Notes under the pieces: model-generated | The model's database searches: none | What the model was told of the DNA's origin: nothing | The model's input: the letters and a program-made list of their open reading frames with translations, nothing else | Shown here: piece by piece, positions 52,096 to 59,385 of the stretch | Numbering within the stretch: the first letter of the stretch is position 1 | How the letters are laid out: each line of letters opens with the position of its first letter | Made by a program: the position numbers and the translations under genes | Source: Caldilineaceae bacterium | GTDB taxonomy: Bacteria; Chloroflexota; Anaerolineae; Caldilineales; Caldilineaceae | DNA length: 64,000 bases | Direction: 5' to 3' | NCBI GenBank assembly: GCA_022821585.1 | Contig: JAJEDI010000023.1 | Location: 24,123-88,122 of the forward strand

Positions 52096-52318
52096 GATTC
52101 TCTCTCCCGTCTGCCCCCATGCATCCCTCGCACAGCCCGAAAAATCCCAAAGCGGCCAACTACCCTCCGCGGCCCCATTGTAACAGTAGCCCCCACGATC
52201 TCCACATGCGCCCCCGAAGCAGGGGGCATTCCAATTCCGGGAAGACCTTCGCATACCTCTGGAAGCAGATCGACTCGTCGAGACTCCCTTTCTCCTTTCT
52301 GGCAGAGGACGCCCCGTC

Positions 52319-52486
52319 TCTGACCACTGACCACTAACCACTGCAGTTCTGGGCGGTCGGGCCTAGTCGGCCCTCCCTTGTGGGGGGGCGCCGCCCCCGC
52401 AACGCCCCCCCTCCTACCACGTGCCTCATCGACCTGGTGTCGACATTGGCGACAGGTGCCTGTTCAACCGGGTTTCGCCAACCCCC
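52319..52486. repeat. Intergenic double-hairpin repeat, copy 2 (about 168 bp)
   Basis: It matches 950-1120 block by block: ACCACT direct repeats and ACTGCAGTT, then GGTCGGGCCTAGTCGGCCC, a second hairpin GGGGGCGCCGCCCCC, then GCCTCATCGACCTGGTGTCG and GGGTTTCGCCAA. The two copies are in the same orientation, 51 kb apart. Confidence 0.75.
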
Positions 52487-52502
52487 GATCCGCTTACCCT
52501 AC

Positions 52503-52606
52503 CAAATGACCGGTAGGGGCAGGCCTTGTGCCTGCCCGCCTCGCCCCCATCGGCGCCCCCGCGTACACGTTCAAATGACCGGTAGGGGCAGGCCTTGTGC
52601 CTGCCC
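52503..52606. repeat. Two identical 35-base units around a small hairpin
   Basis: The unit starts CAAATGACCGGTAGGGGCAG and ends TTGTGCCTGCCC. It occurs at 52503-52537 and 52572-52606, 69 bp apart. The inner GGGGCAGGC..GCCTGCCC folds on itself. It is a sequence variant of the GTAGGGGCACCCC element found at 1708, 5334 and 55780: both arms of the hairpin have changed together. Confidence 0.7.
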
Positions 52607-52809
52607 TCTTGTGCCTTCGACCGAAAGAAAGACGTCAAAATGCGCTTCCAAGCAGCCCGTCCCCCTCAGCGGTTTCACCAGAACTGGTAATATGACTCCG
52701 ACTTCGGTATACTGCCCAAAACCTGGCAAAAATTCGCGCCTGTCCAACAGGCCACTACGCAATACGAAATACGAACAAAGCGCGTTCTCAACACGAAGGC
52801 CCATCAACC

Positions 52810-53199
52810 ATGTCTATGATCACCGGTATCGCCGAAATCGTCCTATGGACCCGCGACAAACAAAAAGCCGTCGCCTTCTACAAGGACCTCCTCGGCCTGG
52901 AGGTCATCTCGCCCCCCGAACTGCCCAACGTCTTCCTCAAGGCGGGCGAAGGCGCCGCCGGCATCCCCCAGATGATCGTAATCGTACCCATGCCGCCCGA
53001 AATCGCGAGCCAGCCCCCCGGCCACCAGCTCCATCACCTGGCATTCGAACTGCCGGCCAACCGCTTCGACGACCAGAAACAGGCCCTGCGCGCGGCCGGA
53101 TACGAGCCCCGCGGCGGCACCCATCCCGTCCTCGCCAGCCGCACCATCCACATTGACGACCCCGACGGCAACGAGGTCGAGCTAATCTGCCAGCTCTAG
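52810..53199 (+). CDS. VOC-family (glyoxalase/bleomycin-resistance fold) protein
   Basis: The 129-residue protein is a single-domain member of the vicinal oxygen chelate superfamily: ITGIAEIVLWTRDKQKAVAFYKDLLGLEVI at the start, HHLAFELPANRFDDQKQALRAAGYE in the middle, and a closing strand RTIHIDDPDGNEVELICQ with the metal Glu. Members include glyoxalase I, dioxygenases and antibiotic-binding proteins; the activity cannot be chosen from sequence. It lies 33 bases before moeA in the same direction but is probably not part of cofactor synthesis. Confidence 0.85.
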   Translation: MSMITGIAEIVLWTRDKQKAVAFYKDLLGLEVISPPELPNVFLKAGEGAAGIPQMIVIVPMPPEIASQPPGHQLHHLAFELPANRFDDQKQALRAAGYEPRGGTHPVLASRTIHIDDPDGNEVELICQL

Positions 53200-53232
53200 A
53201 ACTACGCTCCCCGGAAAGGGACGCAAAAACAG

Positions 53233-54480
53233 ATGACCACGAGATCACCCTACTCCATGCTTTCTGTCGAGGATGCCCTCGATGTAACCCTGGCCCAGGC
53301 ACACACTCCGGCGCCCGTACACCGCCCGCTCTCAGACGTAAGGGGTGCCATCCTCGCCGCCGACATCGCTGCCCGGGAACCGCTCCCGCCCTTCCCCGCC
53401 TCTACGATGGACGGATACGCAGTCATCGCCGCCGACGGTCCCGGCGACTATCCTCAGATCGGAGAGGTCAGCGCCGGCGCACTTGCCGCCTTCACCGTCA
53501 AACCCGGTACCGTCGCCTACATTACAACCGGTGCCCCCTTGCCCGAGGGGGCCGACGCGGTCGTCATGATCGAAGAGACGGAACGCTTGGATGCCGCCGC
53601 AGATACGCCCCGGATTCGCATCAATCAGCAATCGAAAACCGGCGCCAACGTGCGTCAGGTAGGCGTAGACGTTGAGGCAGGTCAGACCGTGCTAGACGCC
53701 GGCGAGCGCCTCGACCCAGCCGAAATCGGACTGCTCGCCACCGCCGGCATCGTCAACGTACCCGTCTTTCCCCGTCCCAAAGTGGCCGTCCTCTCCACCG
53801 GCGACGAACTGATCGAGCCCGGAGAATCCCTCGGCCCCGGCCAGATCCGCGACAGCAACCGCGCCATGCTCCTCGCCGCTATCCGCGCCGTCGGCGGCGA
53901 GCCCGTTGACCTCGGCATCTCAGGCGACACACAGGAAGCCCTCGAGCTCCGCGTCCACCGCGGTCTCATGGAGGCCGACATCCTGCTCACGTCAGGCGGC
54001 GTCTCCATGGGCGATCTGGACCTGGTCAAACCGCTCCTCGAACACGCAGGCACCGTGCACTACGGCCGTGTCCGTATGAAGCCCGGCAAACCGGTCACCT
54101 TCGCCACCGCCGACGTCGAACACGGCCGCCGCCTCGTCTTCGGACTCCCCGGCAATCCCGTCAGCAGCCTCGTAACCTTCTACCTTTTCGTCGTGCCCGC
54201 CCTGCGCAAAATGGCCGGCTGGCAAGATCCCCACCTTCGCCAGGTGAAGGCCCGTCTCGCGCAGCCCCTGCCCCTGGACGCCTACCGGCCCGAATACCAC
54301 CGCGCCACCCTCACCTGGGATGCAGATCAGGCCTGCTTCACAGCCGCCAGCACCGGCATCCAGGCCAGCAGCCGCCTCCTCAGCATGCGTACGGCCAACG
54401 CCCTTCTGGCCCTGCCCCAAAGCGAAGGTACGTTGGCTGCCGGCGAGTCGGTCGACGCCCTTCTGATCGGCGACATATAA
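53233..54480 (+). CDS. moeA: Molybdopterin molybdenumtransferase
   Basis: The 415-residue protein matches MoeA, which inserts molybdate into adenylated molybdopterin. Key stretches are [15 protein letters not shown] near 52, [21 protein letters not shown] near 97, [24 protein letters not shown] near 186, [19 protein letters not shown] near 255 and [19 protein letters not shown] near 301. It leads a tight operon moeA-moaC-moaD-moaE with a 19-base gap before moaC. This indicates the organism makes a molybdenum or tungsten enzyme; no moaA appears in the window. Confidence 0.94.
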   Translation: MTTRSPYSMLSVEDALDVTLAQAHTPAPVHRPLSDVRGAILAADIAAREPLPPFPASTMDGYAVIAADGPGDYPQIGEVSAGALAAFTVKPGTVAYITTGAPLPEGADAVVMIEETERLDAAADTPRIRINQQSKTGANVRQVGVDVEAGQTVLDAGERLDPAEIGLLATAGIVNVPVFPRPKVAVLSTGDELIEPGESLGPGQIRDSNRAMLLAAIRAVGGEPVDLGISGDTQEALELRVHRGLMEADILLTSGGVSMGDLDLVKPLLEHAGTVHYGRVRMKPGKPVTFATADVEHGRRLVFGLPGNPVSSLVTFYLFVVPALRKMAGWQDPHLRQVKARLAQPLPLDAYRPEYHRATLTWDADQACFTAASTGIQASSRLLSMRTANALLALPQSEGTLAAGESVDALLIGDI

Positions 54481-54499
54481 AGGACATTCGCTCACCACG

Positions 54500-55009
54500 A
54501 TGTCAGAGCTGACCCACCTCGACAAAGACGGCCGCGCATCCATGGTCGACGTCGGCCACAAGGACACCACAACCCGCGAGGCTATCGCCGAAGGCAGCGT
54601 CTACATGGCCCCCGCCACCCTCGCCGCCATCCGCGACGGCGCCGTCCCCAAAGGTGACGTCCTCTCCTCAGCCCGCATCGCCGGCATCATGGCCGCCAAG
54701 CGCACACCCGACCTGATCCCCCTCTGCCACCCACTGCCCCTGACCAAAATCGCCGTCGAATTCCAAATCGACGAAGAGAATAGCCGTGTTTATATAACCG
54801 CCTCCGTGCGCTGCAAGGGCCGCACCGGCGTCGAAATGGAGGCCCTCACCGCCGTCAGCGTCGCCGCCCTCACAATCTATGACATGGCCAAGGCCCTCGA
54901 AAAAACCATGACCATCGGCAACGTCCAACTCCTCCACAAAAGTGGCGGCCGTTCCGGCGACTGGCAGCGTTCCGCCTCTGCCTCGCCCACGGGGGACGCA
55001 TCCAAATGA
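54500..55009 (+). CDS. moaC: Cyclic pyranopterin monophosphate synthase
   Basis: The 169-residue enzyme contains [22 protein letters not shown] near 15, [23 protein letters not shown] near 64 (active-site CHPL) and [25 protein letters not shown] near 111 (catalytic Lys). MoaC converts the MoaA product to cyclic pyranopterin monophosphate. Its stop overlaps the moaD start by four bases. A Ser/Ala-rich tail follows the core. Confidence 0.95.
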   Translation: MSELTHLDKDGRASMVDVGHKDTTTREAIAEGSVYMAPATLAAIRDGAVPKGDVLSSARIAGIMAAKRTPDLIPLCHPLPLTKIAVEFQIDEENSRVYITASVRCKGRTGVEMEALTAVSVAALTIYDMAKALEKTMTIGNVQLLHKSGGRSGDWQRSASASPTGDASK

Positions 55010-55254
55010 ACGTACGCCTGATCCTTTTCGCCGGCCTGCGCCAGGCCGCCGGCTTCAAAAACGATACCGTCTCCCTACCCGAATCCTCCACCGTAGGTGA
55101 CCTCCTCGACAGCCGCGTCCCCACTCTGCGTGACCGCACCTTCTACGTCGCCGTCAACGAGGAGTTCGCCCAACGCGATACCGTCCTCAAGGACGGCGAT
55201 GAAGTCGCCCTCTTGCCTCCGGTGTCCGGCGGTATCCAACCGCCTTCCAGGTGA
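55006..55254 (+). CDS. moaD: Molybdopterin synthase sulfur carrier subunit with C-terminal extension
   Basis: The 82-residue ubiquitin-fold protein matches MoaD ([57 protein letters not shown]). In active MoaD the chain ends with Gly-Gly, which is adenylated and turned into a thiocarboxylate. Here Gly75-Gly76 are followed by six more residues, IQPPSR, before the TGA. If the sequence is right, the tail must be trimmed by a protease or the protein cannot carry sulfur. The position between moaC (4-base overlap) and moaE (14-base gap) supports the identification. Confidence 0.9.
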   Translation: MNVRLILFAGLRQAAGFKNDTVSLPESSTVGDLLDSRVPTLRDRTFYVAVNEEFAQRDTVLKDGDEVALLPPVSGGIQPPSR

Positions 55255-55268
55255 ACTGAGCCAATCCC

Positions 55269-55751
55269 ATGTCCGCCAAACTCTTCGAACTGACAGAAGA
55301 ACCCCTTTCGCAGGACGACATCCTCCGCCGCGTCAGCCGCTTCGACTGCGGCGGCGTCGTCACCTTCGCCGGCACCGTACGCGGCGCCACCGCCACCGGC
55401 AACGGCGCCCGCGAGACCGACTTCCTCGTCTACGAAGCCTACGTCCCCATGGCCGAAAAGATGATGGCCCGCATCGGCGACGAGATCCGGGAACGCTGGC
55501 CCCTCGTCAAAGGCGTCAGCATCCTACATCGCATCGGCCGCTGCGAAATCGAAGAGCCCACCGTACTCATCGCCGTCGCCACCCCCCACCGCAACGACGG
55601 CTGTTTCGAAGCCTGCCGCTACGCCATCGAGCGCCTCAAAGAAATCGTTCCCATCTGGAAACAGGAAAACTGGAGCGACGGCGAAGTCTGGGTCGAAGGC
55701 CCCCGCCAGCCCGAACTCGACGTCAGCACCCCAAACCAGCCGCCCACCTAA
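55269..55751 (+). CDS. moaE: Molybdopterin synthase catalytic subunit
   Basis: The 160-residue protein matches Moa[16 protein letters not shown] near 25, [24 protein letters not shown] near 55, [24 protein letters not shown] near 84, and [18 protein letters not shown] near 130 with the active-site lysine. It transfers sulfur from MoaD thiocarboxylate to the pterin. It is the last gene of the moeA-moaC-moaD-moaE operon. Confidence 0.94.
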   Translation: MSAKLFELTEEPLSQDDILRRVSRFDCGGVVTFAGTVRGATATGNGARETDFLVYEAYVPMAEKMMARIGDEIRERWPLVKGVSILHRIGRCEIEEPTVLIAVATPHRNDGCFEACRYAIERLKEIVPIWKQENWSDGEVWVEGPRQPELDVSTPNQPPT

Positions 55752-55779
55752 GTCTCGTCGAAATTCCCTCCCACCCCCC

Positions 55780-55804
55780 GTAGGGGCACCCCTTGTGGGT
55801 GCCC
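55780..55804. repeat. GTAGGGGCACCCC small repeat, third copy
   Basis: It is identical over 25 bases to the copies at 1708-1732 and 5334-5358 (GTAGGGGCACCCCTTGTGGG then TGCCC). Each copy is a short hairpin (GGGCACC..GGTGCCC). All three lie between genes. Confidence 0.8.
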
Positions 55805-55860
55805 TCCTTGTGACCCCACACTCGTATCCACTTCGCAAAACTCTATGACCTCCGGTGTTC

Positions 55861-55889
55861 TTCGCGCCCCTTCGCGTGCCTTCGCGGAT
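55861..55889. repeat. Triple TTCGCG element, second copy
   Basis: TTCGCGCCCC-TTCGCGTGCC-TTCGCGGAT matches 2061-2089 with one mismatch. The 10-base unit structure suggests a small tandem-repeat family. Confidence 0.65.
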
Positions 55890-55931
55890 CAATCGGTCTC
55901 GTTTCTCACATTACTCTGCACCCCGCGAAAT

Positions 55932-55960
55932 TTGCCATCCCCCCCACACCGTGCTAGCAT
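55932..55960 (+). promoter_or_regulatory. Promoter of the RNA locus
   Basis: TTGCCA (55932-55937) and TAGCAT (55955-55960) are separated by 17 bp, with a start predicted near 55967. It stands in front of the RNase P RNA region. Confidence 0.55.
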
Positions 55961-56009
55961 AGACCGCTGTGAATCCGGCCAGGATCGCGCAGCAATGGCC
56001 AGTCACACT

Positions 56010-56015
<6 letters not shown>
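55961..56015 (+). ncRNA. Long hairpin resembling an SRP-RNA apical domain (uncertain)
   Basis: GACC..GTGA..GGCCA pairs with TGGCC..TCACA..GGTC around the loop GGATCGCGCAGCAA. The unpaired CAGG opposite AGCA and the flanking GTGAATCC resemble the 4.5S/SRP RNA helix 8, but the apical stem with GGAA tetraloop is shortened and does not pair well. It could be a degenerate or unusual SRP RNA, or just the leader of the RNase P transcript. Confidence 0.3.
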
Positions 56016-56500
<485 letters not shown>

Positions 56501-56587
56501 TTCACAAACGAAGCGTAGTCCGCTAAACTCAGATGGCTTGCGAGGCTGCTCTGCTCAATCGGCGCCGGACAGCTTGCCGGCATAAAA

Positions 56588-56672
<85 letters not shown>

Positions 56673-56687
56673 TGGAAATCAGCGTCC

Positions 56688-56761
<74 letters not shown>

Positions 56762-56810
56762 CGACGTCCTGCCGGATTCACAGTAACAGAAGTACCCTTA
56801 ACAACACATT

Positions 56811-56885
<75 letters not shown>

Positions 56886-56886
56886 G

Positions 56887-56972
56887 AAAGGACCGGCCCT
56901 TAAGGGGGTGGAGCCGTTGTCGGCTGTAGCTCGGGTTGCCGCGGCTCAGTCGCCTTACGCGTCGGTCCTTTT
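56887..56972 (+). other. Structured spacer between tRNA-Gly and tRNA-Phe
   Basis: AAAGGACCG (56887-56895) pairs with CGGTCCTTT (56963-56971), closing a segment with inner stems such as AGCCG-TTGT-CGGCT. A TTTT run ends one base before tRNA-Phe. It may be a terminator, a processing structure, or a small RNA of its own. Confidence 0.5.
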
Positions 56973-57045
56973 GCCGAGGTAGCTCAGTTGGTAGAGCAAT
57001 GGACTGAAAATCCATGTGTCCCCAGTTCAAGTCTGGGCCTCGGCA
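56973..57045 (+). tRNA. tRNA-Phe (anticodon GAA)
   Basis: Acceptor GCCGAGG pairs with CCTCGGC. The anticodon loop CTGAAAA contains GAA; the T-arm is CAGTTCAAGTCTG. No CCA is encoded. Confidence 0.95.
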
Positions 57046-57154
57046 CCTTAGAGAATTCCTGCTTCCGGAATTGCCATCGAGGCAATACGACCTATCCGAG
57101 GTCTGCCTGAAACCTCTCTGAAAGCGAATTCTCGAGTCCCGAAAAAGTTGGCGA

Positions 57155-57227
<73 letters not shown>

Positions 57228-57302
57228 TCCTTCGGGGCAGGCCACCCCCGTCTCGAACTAAGCGCCGCAGCGAAGCGGCCTTGCAGCAGTGCAACCAAAT
57301 AT

Positions 57303-57375
57303 GGCGCCTATAGCTCAAAGGCAGAGCGTCTGATTGTGGATCAGAAGGTTGCGGGTTCGAGCCCCGCTAGGCGCC
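57303..57375 (+). tRNA. tRNA-His (anticodon GUG), anchor of the acquired island
   Basis: The extra G(-1) that marks histidine tRNA is encoded at 57303 and pairs with C73. Acceptor GCGCCTA pairs with TAGGCGC; the anticodon GTG is at 57336-57338. The sequence from the anticodon to beyond the 3' end (57336-57388) is repeated exactly at 58920-58972. Confidence 0.95.
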
Positions 57376-57388
57376 CTAGCGTCCGGTT
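57336..57388. repeat. 53-bp direct repeat, left copy (putative attL inside tRNA-His)
   Basis: This segment runs from the tRNA-His anticodon through its 3' end and 13 bases more. It is identical to 58920-58972. Exact repeats of a tRNA 3' part are the hallmark of site-specific integration by tyrosine recombinases, although no integrase is visible here. Confidence 0.8.
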
Positions 57389-57436
57389 AAGTCTCTCGCA
57401 CTTGGCAGAGGCTGGGGGACTTAACCGGCGTGATTC
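57381..57436. other. Long hairpin next to tRNA-His, copy 1
   Basis: CCGGTTAAGTC pairs with GACTTAACCGG, an 11-bp stem around a loop of more than 20 bases. It lies between the tRNA-His 3' end and the 3' end of the RHH gene. Copy 2 at 58965-59020 has CCGGTTGAGTC and GACTCAACCGG, that is, an A-T pair replaced by G-C. Confidence 0.75.
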
Positions 57437-57484
57437 CTGCTTATTAACGTACGAGGAAGATAAAGACGGACCGGCCCTTTGCTT

Positions 57485-57733
57485 CTAGCTGGCCTCTCTC
57501 GTGTCGTTGGTCGGCAAAGGAAGCAAGGCCTTCTGGATGCCATGCTCCCGGATTCCGCGCATGTAGTAGTCGACCGCACGGCGGACCAGTTCTGTGCGCG
57601 TTGCGCCTGTCTGTCGCCGCAGTTCGTCGAGTTGCTCGATCTGCTGCTTGGTGAATTGAATCTGCGCTTTTATCAGCACGTGCGCCACCCTTTCGGATTC
57701 GGTGTCCGCAAGTTGGATCTTGGACTCTATCAT
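57485..57733 (-). CDS. Ribbon-helix-helix (CopG/Arc-type) protein, copy 1
   Basis: The small product (82 residues from ATG 57733, or 91 from ATG 57760) has a ribbon-helix-helix pattern: a strand KAQIQFTKQQ, helix EQLDELRRQTG, turn ATRTELVRRA and helix VDYYMRGIREHG. RHH proteins are DNA-binding dimers, often antitoxins, plasmid copy-control proteins or element regulators. It points toward tRNA-His and is divergent from the HARE-HTH/Mrr gene, so it could repress that gene from the short shared gap. A homologous copy lies in the same place in the next module. Confidence 0.75.
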   Translation of the reverse strand: MIESKIQLADTESERVAHVLIKAQIQFTKQQIEQLDELRRQTGATRTELVRRAVDYYMRGIREHGIQKALLPLPTNDTREAS

Positions 57734-57858
57734 TAGTCGCCCGATGCGTGCAAGTGCCATGATTCGTCACGAGCAAGTTGCCTCGGATCGTGCATCCACA
57801 TGAATCGGATGCTGCTTTTAGAACCTGGATTCGCAGGACTGCTTGTGGAGGTACCGCA

Positions 57859-58881
57859 ATGATCGCCCTTGACGCAGCTTTCGAGGTACTGCGTGACGCT
57901 GGAAAGCCTTTGCATTATCGCGAGATAACCAAGCAGATGATTGCCCAGAAAATGTGGGCCACGAAAGGGAAGACTCCTTGGGAAACCGTAAACGCCGGGA
58001 TTTACGTCGACATTAGAGATCGGGGAAGGGACTCGCGATTCGTTAGGTTAGGCGCAGGGCTAGTCGCACTGAACCCTGAAGTCACTGGTGATACTCCAAA
58101 CTTTGAATTGCCTAGTCCCTCGGAAACAGTTGAGTACGAAAAGGCTAGGACGCGACTAACCTTTACTGCCGCTGCAGAGCACGTACTCATGGAATCCGGA
58201 AGCGAAGAGCCCTTGCATTACAAGGTGATCACAGAGCGAGCGCTTCCAATGATACAGACGGAGAGCCGAACTCCCTCAGCGACGATGTACGCGGCGATTC
58301 TTTCAGAGATACGCCGTCAGGAGGATCGTGGCGAGACAGCGCGATTCGTACAGCACGGTCGCGGTATGGTTGGCCTTTCCGCCTGGTTGCCAAGTGAGGT
58401 TGCTAGGATAATCGAAGAAAAGAATCGGGAAGTGCGTAAAAAATTACTTAATCGGGCTCGTTCCGTTTCGCCAGTTGAATTTGAAACTCTCGTTAGCGAG
58501 CTTCTAGTTTCGATGGGATTCGAGGAAGTAGAACTCTCGAGTGCCTCCGGCGGCGACGGAGGAATAGACGTTCGCGGCACACTGGTTGTAGGCAACTCAG
58601 TGCGCATCCGCATGGCCGTACAAGCGAAACGTTGGAAGAGCAATGTCACCTCTCCGATTGTCCAGCAAGTTCGTGGTTCGCTGGGAACGCACGAGCAGGG
58701 TCTGATCATCACTACCAGCGACTTCAGCAAGGGCGCGAAGACCGAAGCGAATCGTTCAAACGCCGCGCCTGTTGCCCTAATGAATGGTGAGAAAATGGCC
58801 GAGTTGCTTGCAGAGTATGAGATTGGCGCAACCGTCAGGAGCTACAAACTCTTTGAGCTAGATGAGGAAGGGGTTGAGTAG
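57859..58881 (+). CDS. HARE-HTH domain/Mrr-type restriction endonuclease
   Basis: The 340-residue protein has two HARE-HTH-like winged domains at about 1-72 (PLHYREITKQMIAQKMWATKGKTP) and 100-176 (PLHYKVITERALPMIQTESRTP). A C-terminal Mrr-type PD-(D/E)XK nuclease follows: EFETLVSELLVSMGFEEVEL near 207, GGDGGIDVRG with Asp237, VQAKRW with Gln255 and Lys257, and QVRGSLGTHEQGLIITTSDFS. HARE-HTH domains are predicted to recognise modified or structured DNA, and Mrr nucleases cut modified DNA, so a modification-dependent (type IV-like) restriction enzyme is inferred. ATG 57859 has GGAGG eight bases upstream. No methylase is near. It is A/T-richer than the core genes. Confidence 0.85.
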   Translation: MIALDAAFEVLRDAGKPLHYREITKQMIAQKMWATKGKTPWETVNAGIYVDIRDRGRDSRFVRLGAGLVALNPEVTGDTPNFELPSPSETVEYEKARTRLTFTAAAEHVLMESGSEEPLHYKVITERALPMIQTESRTPSATMYAAILSEIRRQEDRGETARFVQHGRGMVGLSAWLPSEVARIIEEKNREVRKKLLNRARSVSPVEFETLVSELLVSMGFEEVELSSASGGDGGIDVRGTLVVGNSVRIRMAVQAKRWKSNVTSPIVQQVRGSLGTHEQGLIITTSDFSKGAKTEANRSNAAPVALMNGEKMAELLAEYEIGATVRSYKLFELDEEGVE

Positions 58882-58894
58882 TCGGCCTAAGTCA

Positions 58895-58972
58895 CCTAAG
58901 ACTCAAAGAGCGCCTACTCGTGGATCAGAAGGTTGCGGGTTCGAGCCCCGCTAGGCGCCCTAGCGTCCGGTT
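58895..58972. repeat. Right copy of the tRNA-His repeat (attR or decayed tRNA-His)
   Basis: 58920-58972 is identical to 57336-57388 (anticodon to beyond the tRNA 3' end). Weaker similarity continues to the left: CCTAAGACTCAAAG at 58895-58908 recalls CCTATAGCTCAAAG of tRNA-His, with a 4-base gap. It is either the right attachment site of an inserted element or a degenerate tandem copy of the tRNA gene. Confidence 0.75.
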
Positions 58973-59020
58973 GAGTCTCACCGTGTCTTGGTGGATTCTG
59001 GGGGGACTCAACCGGCGTGA
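58965..59020. other. Long hairpin next to the repeat, copy 2
   Basis: CCGGTTGAGTC pairs with GACTCAACCGG. Compared with copy 1, one base pair has changed on both sides while the loop has diverged freely, so pairing seems to be maintained. The conserved block CGTGATTCCTGCTTATT follows both copies. Confidence 0.75.
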
Positions 59021-59320
59021 TTCCTGCTTATTGGCGTACGAGGATGGTACAGACGGACCAACCTACTATTCCTGCCGGCATCACTCGTGCCTAAAGTTGG
59101 AAAGGGGATCATGGTCGACTTGTAACCGTGCTCCTTGAAATGCAAGACATAGAAGTCCACTGCCCGCCCCACGCGTTCTGTGCCGGTCAGGCCGGCTTGG
59201 CGTCTCAAGTCTTCCAACTGCTCAAGCTGCTGATTCGTGAACTGAAGCTGAGCAACATTTCTTGCCAAGCGGTCACTCTTCGGACACAACGTCTGCTGAT
59301 AGGATCGTGAACCCTATCAT
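59008..59320 (-). pseudogene. Ribbon-helix-helix protein, copy 2, probably frameshifted
   Basis: The region is homologous to the RHH gene at 57485: AQLQFTNQQLEQLEDLRRQAG and AVDFYVLHFKEHG match the copy-1 protein. The expected ATG (59313-59315, minus strand, in GGGCGACTAATGATAGGG) is kept, but its frame meets TGA after 15 codons. One extra base lies between it and the conserved core. Only a TTG at 59289 would give an intact 93-residue product lacking the first strand's lead-in. The stop codon has also shifted, adding a tail read from the hairpin flank. It is probably a decaying copy. Confidence 0.6.
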
Positions 59321-59385
59321 TAGTCGCCCCCTGCGTACAAATACCACAACTCACTTGAGGTAAGTGTCAAGAAATGGAGGCAAAT

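Larger units (their letters stand above)
52096..52809. other. Intergenic region rich in dispersed repeats
   Basis: Over 700 bases without a supported gene. It contains a full copy of the double-hairpin repeat and a tandem pair of 35-base units, each listed separately. A TATACT at 52709-52714 is a possible -10 element for the VOC gene. Confidence 0.55.

Noticed and set aside
52096..52341. N-terminal extension of the M20 amidohydrolase
   Set aside because: The extra 82 codons end in the repeat element and do not resemble the family; GTG 52095 gives the normal length.
54870..55783. Long Arg/His-rich frames over the moaC-moaE genes
   Set aside because: They are out-of-frame shadows of strong GC3-biased molybdenum cofactor genes.
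57303..59340. CRISPR array (two spaced repeats near tRNA-His)
   Set aside because: Only two copies, 1584 bp apart, with genes between; this is duplication or integration, not CRISPR.
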